A stretch of 64,000 nt of DNA from Immersiella caudata. Lineage: Eukaryota > Ascomycota > Sordariomycetes > Sordariales > Lasiosphaeriaceae. The stretch covers positions 4,526,001-4,590,000 of the forward strand of contig JAULSU010000002.1 of the NCBI GenBank assembly GCA_030512335.1, written 5' to 3'. Shown here piece after piece: positions 54,062 to 64,000 of this stretch. The notes below the pieces were generated by a model. It did not search any database. It was given only the letters and a program-made list of their open reading frames with translations, and was not told where the DNA came from. Within the stretch, counting starts at the first letter, position 1. Every line of letters starts with the position of its first letter. The translations under genes were made by a program, and so were the position numbers.

Positions 54062-55619
54062 GGTGAATAGGGCCAGACGAAAAGCTGCGGGAGTGGGTAG
54101 AAGTAGTCATCCAACTTTCGGGCAGTTGCCTAACACCGAAAGACAATGTCCGCGCCCGATTTGAAATTGAGAGCAAAAGATACACCTGATACGTAGCTTG
54201 TAACGATTGACAGTGCACTTTGAAGTTTGCGGGAGGAAAGTGGGATCAAAGGAATCCACAAGGGCGACGAAACTCATCATGTCGCACGCACGCCGCGTCA
54301 AGTCATGGCCTCTTTTGGCCCGAGACACCTTGCACCCGCTCCAGTTGTCGTTGATTGACACACCTCGCGACTCAACCCATTTGGGTTGAGCCAGCCACGG
54401 TCAAGTCATCTGGCCTGGTTGGGGGGCGTGAACAGCCTGGAAGCCACAATGCAAACCCCTGGCGTGTTTAAACACAAGCGGGTTTGAACCGCAGCGGTTC
54501 TAATCAGAAATGTGTGAACCAATTGCAGGCTTCGATTACCCGCCTGCAGCAGGCGCATTTATCGCCGATGCCAAGACAAGCCCGAACCCCGACTCCCGGC
54601 CGGACTGTGGCGGCCACCCGTGGGCTTCGGCTTCGTCTTGCCTCTTGGGCCTGAAACAGGAGGAAAACTATTCATGAAATCGCGTAGCTCATGTGTATAA
54701 GAGAGACCCTCTTCCGCACCACAGGCTCAACGACTTGCCTCACCCGCGCATTGGGCCGGGCTTTCAAATGGGAAGGGCATAACATCTGCGCAATGGACGG
54801 GCCGGCCATCTATTCCCACACGTTCATGCCACTTGCCCCGCATGTTCGCATTGTGTGAGATGATCGCCCGTCTTCCAAACCCATTCCACCCCACCGAAAG
54901 CGGAGGGATGTGCCCGATCATCCAATTAAGGCGACCAGGGAACACATGCTCAGCATTGTACTGTTACCTTTGACTGTCCCATGTCGCATGTGCCACTGAA
55001 GGTAGCTGGTACCGTAGGTACTTGTGGTCTCTTTGCTTGCTCAGCCCAAGTTGATTGAGACCCAATTGGATAACACGGCGGGGGCCTGAAACATCGCCCG
55101 AGGCAAGAGGTCACCACATGTCCCAAGGTACCTCCATCATGACTGCACCTCCATCATGACTGCCATGAAGTGCGCAGTTTGATCATAGTATAAGGCATTA
55201 AAGCCTCAAAAGAGCCAACGATATGTCAATTCATCGACAGGATTCTAGACATATATAACACTGCTACCCCCTTTCATTCCAAGTTCTATCTGTATCTGAA
55301 TCTGGCTGGATGCCAAAATTCCGTTGCGACAAGGAGTCAGTGCGAGAAAGACATGACAAAATGGATACTTGATAAGAACGATATGGGGTACATTCAGATA
55401 CCTTTGCTGGCCGCGCCGGAACTTCCCGGGCTTCAACTCGCTCGGTGCTGAGCTCACCATTACGGAGCCCCATACCATAGCGGGACTGTCTTAACCACTT
55501 TGACTGAACCACGATAGCGACCGATGAAACTATGGGTTCTGCACTGCAGTATGGCGATGCTGGCTCAGGATGTTTTTGGCTAACCCACGAGATAATTGAG
55601 CACGGCGCTGGGGCTCGGG
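54062..55619. other. Intergenic, no gene seen
   Basis: About 1.6 kb with stops in all frames; the promoter of the two-module gene is at its left end. A short direct repeat (CACCTCCATCATGACTGC) occurs near 55128-55163. Confidence 0.5.
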
Positions 55620-55626
55620 TATAAAA
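55620..55626 (+). promoter_or_regulatory. TATA box of 68-aa gene
   Basis: TATAAAA, 166 nt upstream of the ATG at 55786, with a CA/CT-rich leader. Confidence 0.6.
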
Positions 55627-55785
55627 TCCCTTTGGTGTTTTTGGCATTGTCAGAATCAGCCTTTCACGCATTCTATCACAGTCACCAATCGAATCTACCA
55701 CACAAACTCTCCAATCGCTATTACTCCGAACCTAACAACACCCAAGTTTATTGCTGCGACGCCAACCACATCAAGTCTCAAAACA

Positions 55786-56041
55786 ATGGACTCCCCCACT
55801 CAATCCATCCCCTCCACCTCCCTCCCGGGAACAAGGTGAGCTCGTCGAACCAAGTGCGCGGTGCCCGAAACTGACGAAAAGCAGCACTCCGGGTCCAAAG
55901 GCCTCGATGTTGGGCCCATTCATCCACGACACGACCTCGGTGGTGGATAGGCTGTACTCCGGCGCCACCACGGGTTACCCGCGGTTGACGAGGGAGACTC
56001 TCGATCAGATTTGCAGGCCCCTGATTTCGCCAAGGACATAG
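55786..56041 (+). CDS. Small orphan protein, 68 aa
   Basis: Exon 1 is 55786-55835 and exon 2 is 55885-56041, phase 2, 49-nt intron (GTGAGC ... AAGCAG), 68 aa. The ATG has good context (AAAACAATGG). The head is Ser/Pro/Thr-rich (MDSPTQSIPSTSLPGT) and the rest is a compact domain with GPFIHDTTSVVDRLYSG and LTRETLDQICRPL. There is no signal peptide or membrane segment. Promoter, leader and intron all look functional although the product is unknown. It could be a lineage-specific protein. Confidence 0.5.
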
Positions 56042-56095
56042 AGAATTCTTTTTCATCATAGCGAAGACGGCCCACGATGGTCAACATGGCACAAT

Positions 56096-56111
56096 GGGGG
56101 GGGGGGGGGGG
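56096..56111 (+). repeat. Poly(G) tract, 16 nt
   Basis: G homopolymer just downstream of the 68-aa gene. Confidence 0.85.
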
Positions 56112-56282
56112 TTCCGTCTGCCACTGTAGATTTCTGTGCGTAAATATTGGTTCATGTTTCTGTTGATAACAAAGCTTCTTGCAATGAATCCTTTCTATCC
56201 CAAGTGGGGCTAGCCCCCCTGAACTATATGTGATGCAACAATAAACATTGAGTCTATTGAGGTTTTGCCCCCCCCCTTTTTC

Positions 56283-56307
56283 TTTTTTTTTTTTTTTTTT
56301 TTTTTTT
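56283..56307 (+). repeat. Poly(T) tract, 25 nt
   Basis: T homopolymer preceded by a short C run (56270-56277), ahead of the F-box-like relic. Confidence 0.9.
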
Positions 56308-56517
56308 GTTGGGCCTCCTTGCCTGGCCGGAACCTAGTAGCCGCACTGTACTCGACACTGTCTCCTGTCCGCCCCGAACGACCGGACCCCACCAATGACG
56401 CCGACTTGGAACTACCCCGCGCCGCCGACCCGAACTCCTCGGCTCCAACGGCAACCCTCCTAACTCCAACTCCAACCCTACCTCACAACCATTGTCCCAA
56501 AACCACCCATACAAATG

Positions 56518-57365
56518 CCTAACCTCCCCCCCGAAGTCTGGTCCCTCATCTTCTCTTTCTTTCCCACACCCGCACCGCCCGCACAACCTTCTGCCTCCTC
56601 TCCCGTCCGCACTCCCTAATCGGCCTCCTCCGCCTCTTTATCTTCACTCACCATCTTCCCGACACTCCCTCGATTTCTCCCCCCTCCTCTCCATCTCCCG
56701 AACCCCGTCGCACGCCTTACTTATCCGCAGTCTAACTTACATTTCCTTCCGCGTTGACGACGTCGTATTTCACGGGTGTGATCACTTCCTGAAACATTTT
56801 CAGGTTAGGGGGTTTAGATCGGGTGTGGCGGCTTTACCGCCCGTTACCTAGCCCTGAGGTGATGAAGGCTTCTTATTACGTAGCGGCGCTGGAATCTAAA
56901 GGGATAGAGGAGGTTATGAATAGCGAAGGAATATAAGAGAGAACGTCTAGGGAGGTGTTACCGAGACTAAAGGGACTAAAGGAGGTGTTGCTGAGATTGA
57001 AGGGATTAAAGGAGGTGTGGGTGTGGAATAGAGCTAGGTTTCATGTCGAGAGTGTTAGTGTGGGAGGCGGGCAGGACGGTGATAGGGATGAAGACGCCGT
57101 GGCATGGGACGGGGTGTAGTTTGTGGCCCGGGGGTTGGGTACCCTGGGACGGGGATGGAGGCGATGGGGGGGATGATGGGGGGCCTTGGAGCGGGTGAAA
57201 GGGGTGAGGGAGATGTGTTTGGGGCCGGCGGGCCTGGAAGTCGACTTCTTCGACTTTCTAGACGGGCCATGGAAAGGTCATGAGCGCGGCGAAGGATACG
57301 AGCTGCAGTGGTTTCCGGGCGACCGCTACGATTACTCGCATGCGGCCGACTACGGCATGCAATAG
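56518..57365 (+). pseudogene. F-box-like protein, decayed (duplication copy B)
   Basis: Starts with MPNLPPEVWSLIFSFFP, an F-box-type LPxEVWxxIFSF helix, then drifts through frames: LDFSPLLSISRTP...LIRSLTYISFRVDDVVFHG, a Glu/Leu-rich part, and at the end VDFFDFLDGPWKGHERGEGYELQWFPG to a TAG at 57363. Many stops (TAA/TAG) lie between. F-box proteins are SCF ubiquitin-ligase adaptors; this copy is dead. 56608-57048 is duplicated at 49866-50298. Confidence 0.6.
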
Positions 57366-58107
57366 CCGAGGTGGAGACCAAGCGGAGGCGGACGGCTCGC
57401 CAACTTTTTTGATGGTCATGACCCCGGAGCCGACCCTCCTGTGCAGAGTCTGTCATGATGAACTGACAATTCAGTTGCCGCTAAACGGCAATTTCAAGCC
57501 GTTGAAGAGACAAACCTTCAGTGCCGGAGCTTAGTGAGGACTATCCGTGCGCTCCGTAAAAGAGCCGTCCAGGTGGCAACCCTCTATGGAACTCTGGTTG
57601 CCACAACCATAACGTTGCATTTCCCCACAGATCAGCGCGCGCAGTGGAACCATCGGGCTGGGGGAATCCTTCAGTCCCATTCGCCAATCAGGCCTTCGTG
57701 TATGCGGCCTATATTTACCGACACGCTAACGCACTTCTGTCAGCATTGTGTTACATCGCTATAGGGCTGAGCCGCTCGTGTTTACCCATTCTAATTGGGT
57801 CAAAAGTCAGGTGAGCGTCAGTGGATTTACGTACGAGATGGATTCGTATGGATTCCTGAGCTCACTGCCTCGGCCATGATGATGACATGGACCCGCGAAT
57901 CATCATGGTCCTCGCGAATACGGCTTCGCAGCGCCACTTTTCATCCATCTCAGCCATCCAGGATCCGAGTTGAGCCGAAAGCCAAGCGAAAGGAACCGAT
58001 GCAGGCTTCAGCTTTCCGAGAAACCGAATTTCTATAAGAGCATCAATACTTCTCTAATCTCCAACATCTCATCATCACAACATCTCATCACAACATCCAA
58101 ACATCAT

Positions 58108-58143
<36 letters not shown>

Positions 58144-58202
58144 CTCCAAAAATCCAAATAACCCTTTCCACCCATCACCATCAAAACACAACCACATCCA
58201 AA
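57366..58202. other. Intergenic and promoter of secreted protein
   Basis: Non-coding. Contains TATAAG at 58033-58038 and a (CA)16 microsatellite in the leader of the 58.2 kb gene. Confidence 0.5.
58109..58141 (+). repeat. (CA)16 microsatellite
   Basis: Dinucleotide repeat in the presumed 5' UTR, 62 nt before the ATG at 58203. Confidence 0.95.
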
Positions 58203-58634
58203 ATGCAGTACTCCACCGTTTTCCTCGCCCTCCTCGCCACCGCGGCCTCTGCCGCTCCGGCTCCCACCACCGTCTCGGCCATGGCGGAGGTCAAGCCCTG
58301 GATCATCAAGTCCTTCACCCGCAGCTGCAGCCCCGATCTCAAGTACTGCACCGTCAAGTTCGACATTGACACTCAAGTCGCTCCCGCCACTCACTGCGAG
58401 TACATCGTCTCCGGCAACCCCGCAACCCGTGCTTCCGCAAGCGCCACTTGCGGCCCGTATGCCGTCACCTCCAACTGGAGCGGCCAGTTCGGCGAGGGTC
58501 GTGGCTTCACCACCTGGGCTGTTGTCGATGCCAGCAAGAACCTCATCACCTGGCCCTCGTACGCCGACACCGAGCTCGTCAACGGCAAGGCTGTCGTTCC
58601 CGACAAGAGCTATGCCCCGGCCAAGCTCTTCTAA
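58203..58634 (+). CDS. Hrip1-like small secreted protein
   Basis: An intronless 143-aa secreted protein with a signal peptide (MQYSTVFLALLATAASAA). The mature part begins with KPWIIKSFTRSCSPDLKYCTVKFDID and has four cysteines in the order C...C...C(EYIVSG)...C(GPY), then FTTWAVVDASKNLITWPSYADTEL. This pattern resembles the fungal Hrip1 (hypersensitive-response-inducing) family of small beta-rich secreted proteins. Some members elicit plant responses; that role is not shown here. TATAAG lies about 170 nt upstream. Confidence 0.7.
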   Translation: MQYSTVFLALLATAASAAPAPTTVSAMAEVKPWIIKSFTRSCSPDLKYCTVKFDIDTQVAPATHCEYIVSGNPATRASASATCGPYAVTSNWSGQFGEGRGFTTWAVVDASKNLITWPSYADTELVNGKAVVPDKSYAPAKLF

Positions 58635-58802
58635 AATGGAAGGGTGTTGGGATGCCGGCGACGGCCTCCGGTGGATGATCTGATGAGCAATGGTGAATAG
58701 ACCTGGAAATAGTAATGTTTAGCATACGACATGATATAATTAGACACTTGGTAATCATAATAACCAGTCCTTACCTCAATTCTTCGCTGGAAATCTTCTT
58801 CC

Positions 58803-61051
58803 TCACTCTGCATCAACCCCTTTCTTGATCCGCTTCCGAACCTCCAACCTCCCCTCCTCATCAATGCCCACCAAACAAGCCCCTTGCCCCGTTTCGACCA
58901 TCCTCCTTTTCACTTCCCCATCCCTCATCCTCTCCACCCTAACCTCCTCCAATACCCCATCCACCTCCTCTCCTCTAACCCCCACCACCGCCGCCCACGA
59001 CGCGCCGATCAAATCCCCCTCGCCCCCTTTCGCAAACCACACGACTGCTACCCCTACCAGCGCCAAATGCACCCCCAACAACGCCACCACCACCACGGCA
59101 AAAGTTCCATTCCTCGGCACGTCCACCTCCACCAGCCCTCTCACCTTCGCCTCCGCACCCTTATCAAACCTCCCCGTCAAGTCGTAATACGTCATGCCCA
59201 GTGCCGTCGTCATAACCGCCTGCAACGCCACCGCGGCATTTCCCCCCGTCGATTGCAACGCCCCTTGGAAGATCGCCGCAGGGATGGGAGATACCTGCTG
59301 GCCAAAGGAGATAGCGTCGCCGTCGTGCGTGCAGTAGAAGCACAGCGTGAGGTTTTGGGGCTCGCCGTTTTCAGAAAAGAGGTCGGAGATGTCCATCAAG
59401 GCTTGGGTGACGTAGGTGTGTTGCGGAAATGTTTCTACTAGGAATTAAATTTCCGCCACTGGGGGAGGGAGGTGGGGGGGGGAAGGGGGAAACAGAAGGA
59501 ATTGGACGCACCGTCTTGGGAAGGGATCGTGGTGGTAATGTTGGTGATGGGGTCGAAAGAGGTGGAGACGTTGAGGGGGGTGCGGGTGTGGGAGGAGAAG
59601 GTGAAGATGTCGCGGGGAGCCGTGCTGGCGCCTTGGTGAATGATGCCGAGTTGGGGGAGGATATGGGTAATGTTGTAAATGAACTTGTCCGAGTTCCAGA
59701 GGGGGACGGGCTCCGGGCTGCCCGAGGGCCGGGTCGCGGTGATATGGGTGTCTTGAGCTATAACATCGGTGTTGCACAGGGTGATTCGAACGGAGGCGCC
59801 GATGTTGGTCTCGGCGACAAGCCATTCGTCGGAGCCTGTTATTCGAGTGATATTGATCTCCCCGATGGCGGCTTCCCAAGTAGAGGGCGGACCCGTTGTG
59901 TGGACGATGAGCTTGGGCGGTAGGTATGGGTAGAGGTTGTCCTCGAGGAGTGGCGAGCGCAGCCCGGACCGAATGCGCCCGAGTCCGTTCCGAGGAAGCA
60001 GATTGCAGAGACGGACGGCCCACTCTTCATCCCAGTCGATCAATGATGGATCGACATCGCTTCCATCGGTGCTGAACCTAGTCTTGTCCACCAGCGCGTA
60101 CCTGCAAGAAAATTCCAGCGGCGCTTCTGGCGCTGCCTCTGCCACAAACAGTCCGGACATCTTGCGGTCGGTCCAGATCGTTCCGTTGAGCTTGTGGCCG
60201 CGGGATGGGGCGAAGATGCGCAGATTGTCCATGTTGGGACGGACGCACACCACACGCGTGTCCAACATGGTGGCCATGCCTTCGAAGCCAAGCGTGGCCT
60301 CCCGCTTGGCTTGGGTTGTGATGGGGAGAAAGGCCCTCAGCGATGGTCCCGTGTCTCGAATCCCGTCTCCGGTGTCTGCTTGCGCGGGCTCCGCGAGCTC
60401 GGCAAAGGCAGGGAATCCAACCGGCCCTTTGCTGTGGAGGAGATAACCCACGGGCTCGCGCGGGACCGAGAACAGCGAGCGCATGGTCACGCCATAGTTG
60501 AGGCTGGGAATCGTTTCGTCTGTTACGATAGTCCCCCTACCCACTCCCGAGAGCAGGAGCGTCGATGTGAGTTGCAGCGCAATGTTGACGATGTACAGGG
60601 TGCCGAGCAAGCTATGGATAGACCAACCCACGTGTTTGTGGAGGTGAGGCAAAAGCGCCATTGGCCCGGCGTTGGTGAAGCGCGCGATCGAGACGGCGGC
60701 AGTGCTGTGGAGTTTTGTTTGGCCTTTCTGCAGGAGAAGAGATGCTACCATCGATGTTGCGACCGCAGCTTGCCCCGCTGTCACCGCTCGCAGCGCAAAT
60801 GCCATGATGGTGATGGACCGCGTCACCCATCCCGACACCACAATGTTGCGCCATGCCGTGTTGGTTTCGTTTGAGAGCCAGAGGAACCCCAAGAATGCGA
60901 CGCAGCCGAGAATTAGGGCCGTGCCGCCGACGAGGAACGCAGTCGAAATTCTCCCCATCCGTTGTCCGAGTGTGACACGTTGTTGAGCGAGACGTTTTCC
61001 CTCGGGTTCGGCCATCAGGGCTGTCGATGCGATGTCATGACCAGAAGTCAT
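58803..61051 (-). CDS. Polytopic membrane protein, unknown family
   Basis: Exon 1 is 61051-59512 and exon 2 is 59437-58803, phase 1 (GTGCGT ... TTCCTAG), for 724 aa. Four hydrophobic segments occupy the first ~200 residues (ISTAFLVGGTALILGCVAFL and others). A large domain with several N-x-S/T sites follows (~220-600), and one more segment near the C-terminus (FAVVVVALLGVHLALVGVAVVWF) precedes a charged cytosolic tail. The layout matches the interrupted gene at 40.7-42.6 kb. No motif suggests an activity. The Met at 61051 is preferred; the frame is open 70 codons upstream. Confidence 0.75.
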
Positions 61052-61708
61052 TTTGCCATTGTGGGTCCCAGTCTTTGAGGGCTTCGAGGAGAGATATGGT
61101 CGAGGAGAGATATGGTCGAGGGGATGTCGTTCTGGTGGTGGGCTGTCTTTTGGTTTTCGACTGAGGGGTCGGCCCCTTGCGACCCTAGCTGAAACTGCCC
61201 AGGCTCCTTCGACATGGGATGCGGGAGTGGGGCACGTCAGCGATCCTTCATCACAGCCCAAATCCTTCCACTCCGGATGCTAGTCTTTTGCTGTGTCGGA
61301 CATGAAGTCCTGTGCATCCCCAGATTGCGAGTCGCAAAAGGCGTTCTCCTGGCTGTGATGTCGCCAAAGACCGTCAATCTAGCTGATGGTGTGTCATTGA
61401 ACAGAACCTGTGTGGGGATGTCTGTCCACCACTCAGCGCGTGCTGTTGTCCCCCCCCCCCCGCCCCCTGCAGCATCCCCTTTGGCCAAAACACTGTCCCA
61501 TCCGCGCCGCTCAAAAAACAGAATACTATAAGCTCCAATGTGTGCTATTCAGTTGACTGTCTAAACCAGAGTTCTTGTCTCCCTACAGCGACACCGCCCG
61601 CGACCAGCATCACAAGGCCGCCATCCATCCTCCAAAATACCCGTGGCACCACAAGAGAAAAAGACTTTTGGAACCCGCTCCATCAACAAGCGGAAGGGGT
61701 ACCGCTGC
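61052..61708. other. Intergenic
   Basis: Promoter side of the 724-aa gene; no further gene seen. Confidence 0.45.
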
Positions 61709-62385
61709 TCAGTCTTGGGCGCTGCGCTTCCTGCCTGCAACAAGATTTGTGGGCCACGTTGCAGGGCTCTCGATCTTGGTGGCGGGGAACCTCCAAACTC
61801 GCTCGTTAGACTTGAGGAAACGATTCAAGACTTGGCAGTTGGGGCAATAGCAGGATACTGGGACCATTCGATTGTCAGCATTGCCAACGGGCTCCTCGCC
61901 AACGGGCTCCTCGCCAACGTGCTCCTCGCCAACGTGCTCCTCGCCAACGTATCTATTCAGATAGGGTATAAGAATCGCACGCGCCAGATCTCGCCATTGC
62001 AGTGTGGAAAGGGGGGAACTGGCAGGTTCGAGGGAGACAATAAGCTCGCGAAGGAAGGGAACCCAAAGGGGATTGAACTGGGCTGGAAGGACTCTGTTGG
62101 TCTGAGCGATAACCTTCGAGGACAAGAGCGTGACCACATCGTCCCAGCCCTGTCGAATGCAGACGCCGAAACAGCTCGCGAGCAGGTCCGGTTTAACGCA
62201 AAAGTCAGGCCTTGCGGACGGCTGAACAACGGACTGTGGGTAGCCGTACCTCGATACGTGGGTTGTCGGGGATTTCGGGGCTGCTGTCGCATTTTTGTCA
62301 ATGGCGGCAAGTCGGTGATAACCTGGGCATCCAAAACAGTCTTCAGCGAAGGCTTGCAGAGCTCCAATATGGTGACCTCGTCAAA
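61709..62385 (-). pseudogene. C-terminal fragment of unknown fungal protein
   Basis: One minus-strand frame, open from about 62385, reads CVKPDLLASCFGVCIRQGWDD, VVTLLSSKVIAQTNRV, FNPLWVPFLRELIVSLE, DLARAILIPYLNRYVG, four or five (V)GEEP/HV repeats, then VSCYCPNCQVLNRFLKSNERVWRFP. The closing C-x-C-x-x-C plus 'LN.FL......wRfp' pattern is known from the C-termini of several large fungal proteins of undefined function. The N-terminal part and the start codon are missing and the last residues drift, so this is a decayed fragment. Confidence 0.5.
61884..61950 (+). repeat. 15-bp tandem repeat (GEEPV codons)
   Basis: Four to five copies of GCTCCTCGCCAACGN, in frame with the minus-strand fragment, giving the VGEEH/VGEEP pentapeptide repeat. 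Confidence 0.85.
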
Positions 62386-62880
62386 TGTCCCTTGTCCTGC
62401 AGCCTCGATGCTGGACACGACAGCTAACAGGACAAAAGGCTGTCAAAGTGGCGACACTCTCAATGATTGGAATAAGGCTGTAGGTGCAGTTAGCGAAGCT
62501 GGGGGAATGCGCAAAGAGCGGGATTAAAGTTTACCCCTGGAAGCCAAAATCACAGTAGTTATTGACCATGTAGACGATGGCTCCACCATCGGATGCAGTG
62601 ACTGATGGGTCGAGGCATGCTCTGATAGCAGGTGGTACTACATCCTGGGGTACCCAGTCACTGATCTGGGACCTTTGAGCACTCTCGCCATCCGGCGGCG
62701 CGAGTGCACGCAACACGCAACAGCTTGGCGCGGACACTGACTGGACTGCCAGACATGAATATGAGGAGGCTGACTGTGTAAGCGACTAATCAAAAGCGGC
62801 CAAAACAAGATGCCTACCTTCCCCCTAATGGACGAGAAGTCAAAGGTCTCCATGGTTAGTTTCGACCCGGCCAAATCAAA
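62386..62880. other. Spacer
   Basis: No gene recognised; short frames on both strands only. Confidence 0.4.
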
Positions 62881-63888
62881 CAACGGTACGCCAAGACTTG
62901 GGAACTGGATATGAAGCCAACCCACAGACTTCCACGATATCCTCATCAATGACAATCCCTTCAAAATCCGACCCAATGCGTTTCCTTTTTCTCGACACGC
63001 TCCCCAGCCATCAAAGGCGACGCATAGAACAGGGCTCCAAAGGGCTGCCAAGAAGTCTCAGCGGCAGATGTATCGAGTGGATCTGGATGGACAGCATTTC
63101 CATCAATCAGTTCGATTCAGACGAACGAAACCGCCCAGTCGGCCTGATGCGAAACATCTACGGTCTTGCTGAGCATGTCATGTTCCACATCGGCCCTGAT
63201 GAAGCGGCAGCCCAGCGTTGGGTAGATGGTCAATTTCCAGGGCAATATCGCGGCTGCAAGAGAGCGCTGGCATAGGGAGGGCGTGAAGGGAACCCGTTGG
63301 GTTCCACTTCTGAAGTCATACAAGAAGCATCGCTGCAAGGAGACGGTCGACAAGGTTTCGACCTGCTCGGGATCTGCTCAGAGATACCCGTCGACTACAA
63401 CTTGTCGTCCCGGTTGGTCATCGTCGAGATACTGGCTCATTTCATTTTAAAGGAGCCCAACACACCTCCAGGCGAGTCGAATCACATACCGTACGAGATG
63501 AATCGAACCAAGAGAATGGCCGACGCTCTCAGAACCCTCCAAACCGCGCTACGCTACGATCTTCTGCCGAGCGACCACGAGATTCTTTTCCATTATCTGC
63601 AGCAAACGGTAACGAAGTTAGGATCCGAAAGACGTCTCAGATATTGGTGGCATTCTGTCACCGCCGAGGAACTTCAAGACAATTTCGAGACCCCAATACG
63701 GTTGGAACACAGAATACGACTCAACGGCCGAATACGACCAAGACGGAGGTGGTGCCAGCTCGAGCCCGTTCCTAAAGAGAATAGTGTACAACAAATGGTT
63801 TTTGGAGCCCCTCGATGATGATCTCTACGGGGTCGACTTCAGTCCGCCAAAGAGGATGCAGAGGAATTGGCAAGCTGAAGTGGCGTAG
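62881..63888 (+). pseudogene. HET-domain protein, frameshifted
   Basis: The plus strand carries WIWMDSISINQFDSDERNRPVGLMRNIYGLAEHV, a clear HET core (WxDSxxINQxDxxER..QV..M..IY..A..V), in one frame. A second frame holds the downstream helical part (RMADALRTLQTALRYDLLP ... LRYWWHSVTAEELQ), and a third ends NKWFLEPLDDDLYGVDF. At least two frameshifts; no start codon or N-terminal SYxWG motif seen. Dead copy. Confidence 0.65.
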
Positions 63889-64000
63889 AATCTGAACGGT
63901 TCGGAGTTTTTGGTGCATTGTATTAATGACGTAGCTGCATTCTTTGCGATGGACTGCGTTTGTATGAGTGGCTCAGACCTGTTGCTATTGGGAAAAAGTC
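63889..64000. other. Window end, nothing seen
   Basis: No coding signal in the last bases. Confidence 0.4.

Noticed and set aside
61643..62527. Plus-strand 294-aa protein
   Set aside because: The opposite strand carries recognisable protein text over the same span; the plus frame has no motif and its repeat is the shadow of GEEPV.

Overview
This is nuclear DNA from a filamentous ascomycete (Pezizomycotina, most likely Sordariomycetes). Genes are short, sit on both strands, and are cut by 45-150 nt introns with GT(A/G)NGT donors, CTAAC-like branch sites and YAG acceptors. The gene families are typical fungal ones: HET proteins, an AA9 lytic polysaccharide monooxygenase, a DOMON/cytochrome b561 protein, a Clr5-domain protein, small secreted proteins and a Fot1/pogo-type transposon. 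There are no operons, ribosome binding sites or CRISPR arrays. I see no complete tRNA or rRNA gene.

Layout. 0-12 kb: a DOMON-b561 protein cut by the window edge, an MFS transporter (-), a secreted alpha/beta hydrolase (+), a decayed AAA+ ATPase (-), an amidase (+) and a Stc1-like zinc finger/alpha-kinase protein (+). 12-18 kb: decayed or orphan material (a DUF7726-like pseudogene, a HET remnant, a coiled-coil gene with a stop) plus a small secreted protein made of Kex2-type repeats. 18-32 kb: a GST-like protein, the AA9 enzyme, two broken HET genes, an unknown Ala/Gly-rich hydrophobic protein divergent from a Clr5-domain gene, a truncated gluconokinase, a glycine-rich secreted protein and a carotenoid oxygenase. 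32-42.6 kb: a large intact membrane-anchored HET protein, a cysteine-rich secreted protein, an eIF2-alpha-type kinase and a polytopic membrane protein with an in-frame TAA.

43-50.5 kb is repeat-rich. A MITE-like element lies next to a calcium/proton exchanger remnant. That remnant is split by a 2.1 kb Fot1/pogo-like element, which itself carries a hairpin-rich insertion and a solo LTR. A segment of an F-box-like gene is duplicated here (49.9 kb) and at 56.6 kb. Beyond the repeats lie a metallophosphoesterase (+), a 1050-residue protein with two copies of a C2H2-like module (-), a 68-residue orphan gene, a Hrip1-like secreted protein, a second polytopic membrane protein (-), a decayed C-terminal fragment with a 15-bp tandem repeat, and a last broken HET gene.

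The intact genes look like separate housekeeping or secreted functions rather than one pathway; no biosynthetic cluster is evident. The main themes are gene decay (many stops at expected Gln or Trp codons, many frameshifts), turnover of HET-type recognition genes, and nested transposition. Positions are read by eye. Gene models with introns were checked for phase consistency, but family names come from recognised motifs and not from a search.
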